Assembly (NCBI RefSeq): GCF_038396675.1
Contig: NC_088934.1
Location: 39,397,501 to 39,461,500 of the forward strand
From: Hydra vulgaris
Lineage: Eukaryota > Cnidaria > Hydrozoa > Anthoathecata > Hydridae
DNA length: 64,000 nucleotides
Direction of reading: 5' to 3'
A program made the position numbers and the translations under genes. This document shows positions 1 to 10,239 of the stretch, in pieces. The notes beneath the pieces were generated by a model, which was not told the origin of the DNA, ran no database searches, and saw only the letters and a list, made by a program, of their open reading frames with translations. How positions within the stretch are numbered: the stretch's first letter is position 1; each line of letters opens with the position of its first letter.

Positions 1-559
1 TATATTACCACCTCCATGTTTTACGGTTCCTTGCAAGCAACTTAAACGGTACGCTTCATTAGTTTTTTCCCAAACATTTTGATTATCATCAGAATGTACC
101 AAATTAAATTTGGATTCATCCGGCTGAAGTATTTTCTTCCAAAATGAAATTAGGTTGTTAATATGAGTTTTAGCAAATAATAATTGTTTTTTTTTTATAT
201 TGCTGTCTCAAAAATGGTTTTTAACGTGGTGTGTAGCTTTTAAACCCATTTTCATGTAAACGATTTCGGATTCTTTTATCAGTTATTTTGATTCCAGTGT
301 TATTTTTAATATATTCTGCAACTTTTCTGGATGACTCGAATCTACTTTTCTTGAATAATCTTACAATCAAGTGATTTTCTTTGACAGTGGTCATACGTTT
401 GCGCCCATGTCCTTTTAAAATCCTTACAGGTTGGTGACTTTCAAAATTTTTTAAGGTTTGAAATAGTGGAACGTAGAACTCCAGTCTCTTTTTCAATAGT
501 TCTGTAAGTTTTTTTTGTTTAACTAAATTCAAAATTAATTTTCGTTGATTCTCATTCAA
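1..559 (-). pseudogene. Tc1-like transposase, N-terminal part, broken
   Basis: Cut-and-paste transposase of the Tc1/mariner (DDE) type. Residues 1-112, coded from 559 down to about 224, form the two-part helix-turn-helix DNA-binding region; the stretch GRKRMTTVKENHLIVRLFKK followed by SSRKVAEYI and ITDKRIRNRL matches the second HTH and linker of Tc1 proteins. A stop then interrupts the frame. Another frame between about 150 and 1 resumes with DESKFNLVHSD and later TVKHGGG, the hallmark around the first catalytic aspartate and the following glycine-rich block. The catalytic half is cut by the left edge. The frame change and stop make it a dead copy. Confidence 0.8.
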
Positions 560-743
560 ATATTATTTTGCTGAAGCCATTATTGTTAAAATATAAAATT
601 TGCTCTAACAAAATAATTCTTTCGAGAATAAAAAAAGTTTTTTTGATGAATTATTTTTTTAATGAACAATAAACAATTTGTCTCATTAAATATTTCCGCA
701 TAAATTAACAAAAAAAAAATCAATCACATCTAATTTTAATGAT

Positions 744-948
744 TAAAAATATACAAATAAGTCAATTTTGTCATTTAAATTGTGCAACATTTGTTTGTCT
801 GTGTCGAATGATTCAAATAAAAACAAAGGAGTACTTTATTTAGAATAAAAATATACAAATGAGTCAATTTTGTCATTTAAATTGAGCAACATTTGTTTGT
901 CTGTGTCGAATGATTCAAATAAAAACAAAAGAGTACTTTATTTAGAAT
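744..948. repeat. 102-bp tandem duplication
   Basis: Two adjacent copies of a 102-bp unit differ at only a few bases. The unit includes the string GTCAATTTTGTCATTTAAAT and ends TTTATTTAGAAT. It lies in the 5' untranslated part of the Tc1-like element. The high identity suggests a fairly recent duplication. Confidence 0.9.
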
Positions 949-1027
949 AGGAGCAGACAATACACCGTTTTTACTAGCTAGGCAGTATCATTTTATTTTT
1001 GTTCCACTATATTTTTCCAACACTGTA

Positions 1028-1252
<225 letters not shown>

Positions 1253-1286
1253 TGTATTTAAATATTGACTATTTTCTGTTTTGTAG

Positions 1287-1436
1287 ATATCGTGCTGTAT
1301 AGGCGAACTTTGCAACAAAGCACTAAAAAAGGCAGAGGTATTTAAAATCATAGGTGGTAGTGTGTCAACAAGCAGATTCCAATTTGTAGCAAATATTATC
1401 ACAGCTTTAATCATTTTTTTAATAATAAATAAATAA
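1287..1436 (+). CDS. Terminal exon of a GPI-anchored Ly6/uPAR (three-finger) protein
   Basis: The exon follows the acceptor TTTTGTAG at 1286 and encodes 49 residues plus TAA; the other two frames hit stops quickly. It begins [12 protein letters not shown]. The pattern CC-x3-LCN is the invariant C-terminal signature of the Ly6/uPAR/three-finger fold, in which the adjacent cysteines and the final CN close the last two disulphides. A short spacer then leads to a hydrophobic tail, [13 protein letters not shown], ending in INK, as expected for a GPI-anchor attachment signal. Such proteins sit on the outer cell surface. Upstream exons with the signal peptide and other cysteines were not found and may lie left of the window, beyond the Tc1-like element. 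AATAAA-like strings overlap the stop. Ligand and exact function cannot be told. Confidence 0.7.
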   Translation: MSCCIGELCNKALKKAEVFKIIGGSVSTSRFQFVANIITALIIFLIINK

Positions 1437-1857
1437 AATCAATTTCTTTTTTTTGATTAATTCAGAATGATTTGCAATTTAATTTAAAGTAAGGCTTAAA
1501 GAAATAGAAAAAACTTAAAAAATGACATTTTGGACGGATTTGAGTTTACTCAAATAAGCTACTCTTCTAATGTTAAATTTAAAAATTTTATTCACTGATT
1601 TCATCAAAAAGGAAATTATTTTGTAAATAGTCATTAAAAATAATTAGGAGTGAAGTTTAAAATGTTTTTGAATTGATTGCGCATGCGCCGAATTTATAAG
1701 ATAAAGAACAAAAAAGGACCTATTCTGTTTCCTAAAATACTCCGGAACTAATATTGTTTTTAAATTTTCTAGGTATATTATTAAAAAGACAAAAAACATA
1801 AAATCAAAGTTAGATATTAATTATACATTTTTATGATTATATATTTATAAAGTATAT
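1437..1857. other. A/T-rich stretch without recognised feature
   Basis: Contains polyadenylation-like AATAAA strings just after the Ly6-type exon, so the first bases probably belong to its 3' UTR. No open frame, hairpin or element terminus was recognised in the rest. Confidence 0.5.
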
Positions 1858-2852
1858 AGGGTAGATTAGGGTAATATGACCTTAAGTGAAAATTTGAATA
1901 TTTTCAAAAATAATTATGCTGGATCAAAAATTTTTGCGAATAAACAATTTATAATAAATCATGATCCATTTAGATATTTGGGCACTCGAATTTTTGTTTT
2001 AAAAACGCAAAGGTTTTAAAAAAGTAGCAAAAGTGCTCATATTACCTAGACCACTTGGTAATATGCGCACTTTAAATTAGCTCAAAAAAAATAACATCAA
2101 TTAAGTAAAAAAAATACCAACCTGACAATTAGAACAAATTTTGGAATATAATAATTTGTTATTAACAAAACTTATCATTAATGGATCAAATTTTAAGCCC
2201 CTTTTTGTTATAACAATACTACTATGTTTTCCGCAAAAAAAAATTAGTTCGTTATTTTTTTCAATTTTATTAATTCAAACTTTTAAACGAAAAAAATTTA
2301 AATTACAGAAAAATGTTTAGTATTATTAAAATATTAAAATTTTTTACTATGTTTTGTTTTTATTCAAAAATCAATTAAAACCACTGCGATTTAAAAAAAA
2401 AATTCGAGTGCCCAATTTAAACTACTAAACTTTAAACTAGGTAATTTCAATGAAAAACACTGGGTAATTTGAGCATGCTCATATTACACAAAAATGGCAT
2501 CTTTAAATCAAGTCAAATTAAATGTTTCTACGTATTGTCTTTCAAACAAAAATAGATTGGGTTTTTAGCTAACATATTTTTCTTTATGAAAATATTAATT
2601 TCATTATTTTAGCACCAAAATTTCGCGCTACAGATTTATTCATGCATAGTGATATTATTTTAACAACGAAAAAAATTTAACAGCGTTTTAATTAGATGAT
2701 AGCTGCTAATTACTGCATATAAATTTACGCTAATTGTACTGATTTATGCTATCACCACATAAAGTCGATTCAATACTTCACTGCTTACTTCTAAGAAATC
2801 TTTAAGTATGCTCAAATTACCAAGGTGCTCATATTACTTTAATCTACACTAT
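1858..2852. mobile_element. Palindromic non-autonomous DNA transposon (MITE-like), about 1 kb
   Basis: The left end reads GGGTAGATTAGGGTAATATG and the reverse complement of the right end reads GTGTAGATTAAAGTAATATG, an inverted repeat of about 24 bp. Further inverted pairs lie inside: GGGCACTCGAATTTTT near 1980 against AAATTCGAGTGCCC near 2401, and several copies of GCTCATATTAC near 2035, 2475 and 2830. No open frame longer than background is present. This nested palindromic layout fits a non-autonomous element mobilised by another transposase. The superfamily is uncertain; the ends somewhat recall pogo-like termini. Confidence 0.65.
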
Positions 2853-2967
2853 GACAACATTCACATTTTATTTCCCTAAAATTGCTCCAAAATAGTAGGT
2901 TCTAGTGAATGTGAATGCTTGAGTGCAATTGAGGTTCATATTGAAATATTCAAATTTTTTTTTTTTT

Positions 2968-3149
2968 TTATTATCTAGGTGCCTCAAGAAGACCTAACGA
3001 TTTTGTCACAGAGCACCTCGGAAGTGTATTTAGCTAGGATGTTCACGCCTCCTTCCCTACCGTGTCGCAAAAATATGCCCAAAGTTTGTTTCGATCCTGG
3101 ATCTCCTGCTTCTAAAGCAAGTGCTCTGACCACTGCGCTATGGCCGCAC
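2968..3149 (-). mobile_element. tRNA-derived SINE, full-length copy
   Basis: On the reverse strand the head begins GCGGCCATAGCGCAGTGGTC, an A-box-like RNA polymerase III promoter, and contains GGATCGAAAC, B-box-like, about 40 bp on. The body ends with a conserved tail containing CTAGGTG... in plus orientation and a T-rich stretch (A-rich 3' end in its own orientation). The same family recurs at 21135, 30769, 35995, 51415, 53632, 31856 and the right edge. A frame through it reads as a 69-aa protein but is not a gene. Confidence 0.8.
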
Positions 3150-3150
3150 A

Positions 3151-3196
3151 AATCCAAATGTTTGATTGAGGTTAATCCAAATGTTTGATTGAGGTA
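3151..3196. repeat. 23-bp tandem duplication
   Basis: AATCCAAATGTTTGATTGAG plus GTT is repeated twice directly beside the SINE head. It may be an insertion-associated duplication. Confidence 0.8.
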
Positions 3197-3299
3197 GTCA
3201 TGCTTATTCTAAAACTTTTGAAAAAATTTCAAAGCGTTTTGTGGACAATATCTTAAAAATTTTGGGAAACGGTGAACAAAAAAAAGTTAATTTTTTAAA

Positions 3300-3712
3300 T
3301 TTTCATAAAATGCGAATAAAGATAAAGATAAAAAATCAAATTGAAATAAAACAAATTATTTTCTGTGAATTAGTTCAAATTATAAAAAGTTTTTCTAGAA
3401 TTCGCCCCTTCGCAATCGTTGCTCAGCAAATTATCTTCAGAGTTAATAATAAAATAGCACCCATTTTATTTAACACATAAATTGAAAAAACAAATTATTT
3501 ATACCCAAAAAGGTTTTCAAATAACAATCATATTATACTGTGCCTAAGTTCTCGATTGCAATCAGAGGACCTAAATTATGGAACACGCCATTGGATAATG
3601 AGTTAAAAAATTTTCTTTCCTTGACCAATTTAAGAATAAAATAAAAAATAAACTTTTAATAATTGACAACGAACTGGAAAAAATCAAAAATTCTTCTGAA
3701 ACTTTTAAATAA
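3300..3712 (+). pseudogene. Non-LTR retrotransposon (LINE) 3' coding fragment
   Basis: The C-terminal tail of a CR1/jockey-like reverse-transcriptase protein, recognised from SIAIRGPKLWNTPLDNEL near 3553-3606, the common tail pattern of these proteins (RGPxLWN, then FKNKIKNKLL in a shifted frame). Upstream, FRVNNKIAPILFN at about 3430-3475 matches the preceding block. Several frameshifts separate the pieces. The RT core is absent, as expected for a 5'-truncated, old insertion. Confidence 0.6.
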
Positions 3713-3719
3713 GAATAAT

Positions 3720-5031
3720 CGCTCGTTTTTTTTTACTTATTATTTTTTTAATTTTTGATCATATTTATTTTTAATTTTAATTGTAGTAAATAATTAGTAA
3801 CTTGATACAGCATTTGCTTAAAACTGTAAAATAGTACTCAATTGTGTCATAAACAATTCTAAAAATCATTTCTTTGAATATTTACAATCAATTTTTAAGA
3901 GATTTAGGTAAATGTAATATTAGAAGATCTAATTTCAATGCAAAACCATTTTTTATTGACGCTGAATAACATTTAAAACGATATATTATCTGTATTTTTG
4001 AAATATAATTTGAACATTTAATGCATTACTCGGATTATAATTCTTAATTTGTTTGTCTTTTAAGTAAAAATCTGTCTTTTCTCTAAGTTTTGAACGTTTT
4101 ATTTACTTTTTTTTATGATAACTCATAGTTAAAATTATAAATTTGTATCAAGGTACCCCACCCATGGGGTACCATATTACAAATTTATAATTTTACTTTA
4201 AATAGTCTTACAAGTTTAACCTATTATATTTTGGTAAATACTAAATTTAACTTTGCAGGTGTAAGTCTATTCTACAAATTAAAGCAATCATCTAAAAAAA
4301 AAAGGCGTATTGAAAAAACTGTTACGAAGCAAAAACCAAAAGTGTATCATGGTGCCCCTCTCCCCTACCTCAATTCAAAGATTTTGCGTTGTTACAATAC
4401 CTAAATTCAAATGTTTAGAACCATGTATTTTGCAGTCGATCAGCTCGAACAGTCAAATCCGTTTTTAAAACAAGTCATAAAATTTTGGAGATTTTCTGAT
4501 TTGATTTTTGTGGAAAAAAAAAAAAAAGTTGTATAATTAACTTAACTTCAAAAAAAAATTCATAGTATTAGTATCGAAATTTCTAGAACTGAGGTTTAAT
4601 TTTGATTCAACGATTCTATTTAATATTTTCAGAATCAAAAATTATGATTTGAAAATAGAACAAGAGGGTCTTCCTTAAAGTGTGTGCGCAGGTATGGGGG
4701 AAGGGGTTACCCAAAAATGTGCAAGTAAGTACAAGAGGGTAGAGAGTGTTAAAGACAGAGAATACGTACGCAATTTGACTCTATACAATCTATATCTCTC
4801 CTAAAACTTGATTTCTTTTTTTAAAACGAATTAATCCCAGCAAAAATTCTATAGCTGGATAAGCATTAAAATTGCACTTGATAAAAATTGAGTGTTTTTT
4901 TGTTATTAGCCACAGCCCTACAGCTTAAAATTTGTCAAAATTGTTATTGTTTTCTGTTACGGTTAAACTTGAATTTTTTGTGTTTTTAGTTATTTTGAAA
5001 AAAATTTAAGTGAAGAAATTAAAGTTTTGAA
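3720..5031. other. A/T-rich spacer with one palindrome
   Basis: Apart from the hairpin at 4131-4194 no gene or element was recognised. A short echo of the hairpin loop, TCATGGTGCCCCTCTCCCC, lies near 4347. Possible promoter or 5' UTR of the gene that follows cannot be delimited. Confidence 0.4.
4131..4194. repeat. Perfect 17-bp-arm palindrome around GGTACCCC
   Basis: Arms AAAATTATAAATTTGTA (4131-4147) and TACAAATTTATAATTTT (4178-4194) are exact reverse complements. The 30-bp centre contains its own palindrome, GGTACCCC...GGGGTACC. The ordered hairpin may be a tiny MITE or fold-back element. Confidence 0.8.
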
Positions 5032-7045
5032 ATGCCAAACAAAGCAAAATCTCACACTGAGTGCCAAAACTATGTTTGCATTCTTTGCATGTCAAAAAGT
5101 GACCAATCACTGACACCCTTTCTGATAAGTAGACTGACAAAACATTCACCAGAACCATTGGACTTAAATGATGATAGACTTCCACATGGGATATGCACAA
5201 ACTTTCGTTTCCATCTTCAGAAAATTGATGAAGGAAAGGCTACAAAGCCTTTTCCTAACCTCGATAACTTTTCTTCCATCCTTGTGAAACAAACCACACA
5301 AAATTCAATGACCAGCAATGTTGTCCCAGAGAGAAGCCCTCCAACAGTTCATAAGAGATGCTCACATTGTCTGACAATAGTTGGAACAGGATTACCACAT
5401 CATTGTACCCTTGCAACAAGATCTTGGTCAATCTACTAAGACTAGCAAAAGAAGACAAAAGCAGAGGCTGTGGCTTCTTCTGTGTTGAAAATACATGATT
5501 CATCACCCAATGGTACTGTGCGACTTAGCCAAGCAAGAAATTTGAGGTCCTAAATTACCACTCAAACTTGGTATGTCCATTTGATTAATTTAGAAATTAT
5601 TATTTTCTTGTTTATGTCTTAGAAAACCAATATTCATAAATCCACCATTCAATTTTTAAAAAATATTTAATTTTGTTTTAGGAAAAGCAGTACCAACTCA
5701 ACTTTTCAAGGAACCACTTCCTGCTGAAAGCTTGGTGAAAGTTCAGCTTAATACAGAGTTATCCAACAATCGCATGAAACAACTTGCTTCAACACTAAAC
5801 TTCATCAGCCCTCAAAGAGTTGTTGAGCCTTACTTTGTTAAAAATTTTCAGAACAAGGAAAGTTTAATGACTACTTCACTCTTTCAAAAGTGAAATTTTC
5901 CAACTGTGATACAATCAGAGAAGTTATACATTGCAAGGATGTTGCCAGCCAACTGCAGTTTGTGTTATCTGCACAAAATGTTTCTGATCAGCCTCTTGTT
6001 AAGATTGGAATTGATGGGGGTGGAGACTTTCTCAAGATGAGTCTGAGTGTTCTAGAGACAACTCCAGAACCAACATGTCCAGTCTTAAAATCACTAAAGC
6101 TTTGCAGCTCTTCCTTCAAAGTCTCTAGAGTAAAAAAACAGCTTTTAATTACCATCTCTGAAGGAATGCAAGAAACATATGAAAACATACAAAACCTTTT
6201 GAAACTGACACAGTCAAACTCAATTCCCTTTGTCTTGTGACATGAAAGTTGCAAATATCATCTGTGGAATTTAATCCAATGCCAGTAAACATCTATGTTG
6301 TTGATGTGATGCTGATTCTTCAAAACTTGGACTATGTGGTTCTTTGAGAACATTTGGAGGCATTAAAAAAGCACACCAAGAATTCATTGCTCATGGAAAT
6401 GATGTGAAAAAAGCTAAACAATTTGGAAATGTCATCCACTCACCTTTGTTGAACTTCCCAGATGAGTCCCTCATTCTGGATGCAATCTCACCCATGGAAC
6501 TTCATTTGCTTCTTGGTGTTGTCAACCATCTCTACAAAAACTTGGCCAACATTTGGCCAGAATGCAAGACTTGGCCTGAGGCATTAAACATCCCTCTGCA
6601 GCCCTTCCATGGTGGACATTTTCAAAGAAACCACTGCCAAAAGCTGTTGAAAAATGTAGACATTCTTCAGGAAAAGGCTGAAGCTGCAGCTGCATTTGCA
6701 GCATTTCCATTCATTGATACATTCAGAAAGTTTGAAAAGGTGGTCGTGGCTTGTTTTAGAATGAAGCTTGATAAAAATTACCAAGAACACATTGAAAACT
6801 TCAGAAGTTTATACCATGATCTCCCTGCAACCATCACACTAAAGGTTCATGCTGTATTCTTCCATGTGTCTCAGTTTATCTCTCAGAATCATAAAGGTCT
6901 TGGCCATTATAGTGAACAAGCCACAGAAGCACTTCATTCAAATTTTAAACCTCACTGGCAACGGTTCAAGAGGCAGACAACTCACCCAGAATATGGAAAG
7001 CATTTGCTTAACTGTGTTGTTGACTTTAACAGTAAGCATGTTTAG
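5032..7045 (+). pseudogene. DGGG-motif transposase-like gene, two exons, broken
   Basis: The first 136 codons (5032-5439) open with MPNKAKSHTECQNYVCILCM, a CxxC-type N-terminus, followed by RLPHGIC. A frame change near 5437 and in-frame stops follow. GTATGT at 5571 and TTTTAG ending 5681 make a good 111-bp intron. The next block (5682-6236) carries KIGIDGGGDFLKMSLSV; CDMKVANIICG near 6237-6270 is shifted by one frame. The last block (6344-7045) runs LRTFGGIKKAHQEF, then KVHAVFFHVSQF, GLGHYSEQATEALHSNFK and HPEYGKHLLNCVVDFNSKHV. I know similar proteins as multicopy, unnamed invertebrate sequences, but cannot place them in a named superfamily. The order DGGG...CDxK...SEQAxE...H resembles a DDE-type transposase layout; that is inference. 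Its local base composition is less A/T-rich than the flanks. Frameshifts make this copy non-functional. Confidence 0.7.
5571..5681 (+). other. Intron in the DGGG-motif gene
   Basis: CTTG|GTATGT donor and TTTTGTTTTAG acceptor frame a 111-bp A/T-rich interval; protein homology resumes directly after it (GKAVPTQLFKEPL). Retention of an intron shows that this copy is not a retrotransposed cDNA. Confidence 0.65.
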
Positions 7046-7364
7046 TTAGTGTTATTGCATTCCAAACAAAAAGAAGAAAAAATTTGGTAGAGTAGAATAG
7101 AAGCTTATTTTTAATTTATTTTCTGAAACTAGTCTTTAAAAGCCTCTTTTATTCATGTGTCGCTTTGCTATTTTTGCAAAATGTATAATTTTTGAATGAA
7201 ATACAGAAAAAAACAATGTTCTATAAAGTTTTTCTATCAAGAATATGGGTTTTAGTTATGACTATTATAGAAATATCACATTGGTATGTACTATCACCCC
7301 TCAAAAGTATTTTTTCGGGTGTTTTCATCAATGATACACCCTAAAATTTTCTAACAGTGTGTTA
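7046..7364. other. Spacer after the DGGG-motif gene
   Basis: Contains no recognised coding or repeat signal. The first part is presumably its 3' untranslated sequence. Confidence 0.4.
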
Positions 7365-7690
7365 CTTAGTGGACGGTTAGTGGCAACCGCAAAAAGTAGC
7401 TAGCCAATGACTAGCAACTATTAACATGTCGGAAAGTTATCGGCTACCCAGCCAACACTGTTTTAATAGATTTACAGTAAATTCACATAAGCATTTTGAG
7501 CTGTTCGTTGGAGTTTTGTTTACTAATTAATTAGTGGACCTTTAGTGGCAGCTGCCATAAATAGCCAGCTAATAACCCTCAGGCATGTTAATAGTGGCTA
7601 GTCATCGACTAGTCACTCTTGGTGGTTGCCAGTTGCCATCGACTAGCCACTTTTGGTGGTTGCGTACTTTATGGATGGCCCCCACAGTAT
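7365..7690. mobile_element. Fold-back/MITE element with GGCCATCCATAAAGTACGC end
   Basis: Read leftward from 7684 the DNA is GGGGCCATCCATAAAGTACG followed by CAACCACCAAAAGTGGCTAG. The left side, GTGGCAACCGCAAAAAGTAG near 7380, is an imperfect inverted copy. Between them, GTGGCAGCTGCCA-type and CATCGACTAG strings repeat in both orientations. The GGGCCATCCATAAAGTACG terminus is shared by MITE families of many invertebrates. A related terminus begins at 16873. Confidence 0.6.
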
Positions 7691-9954
7691 TTCCTACATC
7701 AAACTCATTTAAACCTGAGCTTTAAAATAGGGTCATATTTATGAAAAAATTGAAATTAAAAAAAAAAAAAAATACGGAATGATTTTATCATATAGTAGGT
7801 ACTTTTAAGCAATATTGCAACATTAATTAAAATATTTTTTTGGGGTAAAAGTTAACTCAAAAAGTGCAATAAATTTAAGTAATTAAAAATCAAAGAATAA
7901 AAAATTTAATTTTTAAAGCACATAATTGTTAAAATATGTTATTGGCCGTATAAAGAGATTTTTTTTCCGTTCTAAAAATCCCAAAATGTTTTACATATGA
8001 CACTTTCAACCTCAAGGCAAATTCTAAACATAAATTTGTTCGTGCTTATGTTAAGTAAGAATGTTTTGTAAAATGTTGCAGTGATAGAAACCCAAAATCA
8101 AAAATACCCAAAAAAATCACCTTCCCAAACGTGATTTACTTCTTTATACTTAATTTAGATTAAGTAAAATCAACAGATTTTAATCTAGTTTTAAAGAATT
8201 AAAAGAGAATCTGATTTTTTAAAATGATATTTTAGTGTTTGAAAGCCATAACCATGTAAACTTTTTACTTTTTCCAAAATAAGGGGTTAGAAATTTTACA
8301 TATAAATACATAATTAAATACAAAGTTGTTTTATGTATGATGTATGCACCATAGATATTATGTATTTACCCAATTTTATATTTAATATGCTAATGTGCTA
8401 AGCATTATGCTTTCATAACATCTCTAAGACATTAATTTATCTTGGAGACCAAATGCTATCTCCATTCTTTATATTGTTGCGCAAGTACCATTCAAATGTT
8501 TATTAGAAATGCGATCAGACGTATTGTCTTAAAATGTATTAAAATTAACCATATATTGTAAAGGGCTTCATGACAAGATCCACATGATCTTCTAGAAGTC
8601 CTGTCGTTACTAATGTAAAAATTGTAAATTGTAAATATAATTGGTATTGTACTATTAAAAGAAGAAGTGGTTTTTGAAAATGAAATTAGTACAAAGATAA
8701 TATTTAGCTATGGATTTGATTAAATTTCCTATTTTTTAGCCTATAAACAAAAACCTATTACTGCTGGTATTTATTCTGATTTAAACTTATTTTTGACAAC
8801 TGTTATACCACTCCGTCTGAAATCGAAAGATGATACGATCTTATGAAATAATTGCTCTTTTCAAAATGTGCGATTTTTTAGATTATTAAAAGTTGAATAC
8901 ATATAGGAATCTAAGAAGTACATTTAAAAAATTAAAATATGATATTGACGGACAAATAAAGTTAGAACCATTACCAATTTTTTGTCTAATAATAAAAATT
9001 TCAAATGAACTTTACTTTATTTATGACGTTAATTGATGGCAATATTTTAAACACATTAACCGGAACAAAATCAAATTAAGTTTTTCCGGCATGTGAAGAT
9101 GTCACTGAGACTCTCAATAATTAACATTCCGACATGTGGAGATGTCAATGAAACTCTCAATGATTTTGTTAAAGTACAGGAACTTAAAATCACAGAAACA
9201 TTTTTTGAATGTATTGTTGCATTTTATATAGATATGATTTGTATAAATGGCAAATTTGTGGTATTAATAACAAAATAACTTTGTTATATAAAAAAGAAAA
9301 TTTACAAAATCAATTTATCAACGATTTAAACCTACACCTTAACATGGATAGACCGAAAGTAGAAGGTTAAAATATTAAAAGATATTTATATTATATATGA
9401 CAATATATTACATACTTATCGATATTGTTTTTTAATAATATAAAATTCAATTATAAAATGTTTATTACATAAATATAAACTATAAGAAATAAAAATCATT
9501 AGTTATTTTGAGTTTGCACAAGAGTTATTAATTAATGCCAAAAATCGAGTTTCAGAAACGATAGTACAGCGCCTTAACTGGAACACTTGCATTTATTTTA
9601 AAAATAAAAATGTGTCATGGCTTTATTTTGCATTTATCTAATAAAATGTTTTCATTTTTTACGTTTTAAGAAATTTTGAATCACTCAAAAGAATGCATGT
9701 GCGCCATGATCTACTTTTGTATAAACATTATATTGATTGCATCAGGTAAACTATACTTCTGTAAGTTAGCAACCTAAAAACTTTCACGTTTTCAAACCAT
9801 TCAACCGTTATAAGATTTCAAAGCGGTAAGGTAGAAAAAAAAAGCTAGCAAATCTCTACGCCAAATTAATATTTAGAAAAAAAACAACAAGTAAAGGCAG
9901 GAGAAAGAAAACTAGGTAATCTGGTATTGTTTGAAAAGTATAAGTATACGTATA
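7690..9954. other. A/T-rich intergenic stretch with minor repeats
   Basis: Around 8560-8650 a stretch containing CATGACAAGATCCACATGAT and a run of TGTAAATTGTAAATATAA looks like a LINE 3' untranslated tail, but no RT sequence was found beside it (weak). Two diverged 43-bp copies of ATGTGAAGATGTCACTGAGA lie at 9091-9176. No convincing gene was seen. Confidence 0.35.
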
Positions 9955-10239
9955 CACTACCAGTCAAAAGTTTGGATTCACTTGATAAATTTAATAATAC
10001 ACAAAAAAATTAAGACGATTCTCATCATAGATGTGTATTTATATTGTTTATAATAAAATAATCATATTTTCAACAAAATCGGAGATTATTTTGCGAATCA
10101 TGAAGTATATTTTCGATGATTTAAAAAAAAAATAGAATTTCTCAATCACTTTTAACTACTCGTATTGTTTACAATAAATATAAGAAGACATTTTAAAAAA
10201 ATCTTTTAGTACTTATTTACATTTTTGATTCTCAAAGTA

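Larger units (their letters stand above)
1..1025 (-). mobile_element. Tc1-like DNA transposon, left part cut off by window edge
   Basis: The reverse strand holds a Tc1-type transposase (see pseudogene entry). Its 5' terminal inverted repeat is visible on the right: reading leftward from 1025 the DNA begins CAGTGTTGGAAAAATATAG, typical of Tc1-like ends, and a TA follows at 1026-1027, the target dinucleotide of this superfamily. The other TIR lies beyond the window. A 102-bp tandem duplication sits between TIR and coding region. Family assignment is from motifs and terminus only. Confidence 0.75.

Noticed and set aside
2979-3188. 69-codon plus-strand frame with Pro/Ser-rich sequence
   Set aside because: It reads the antisense of a SINE, which recurs on both strands elsewhere.
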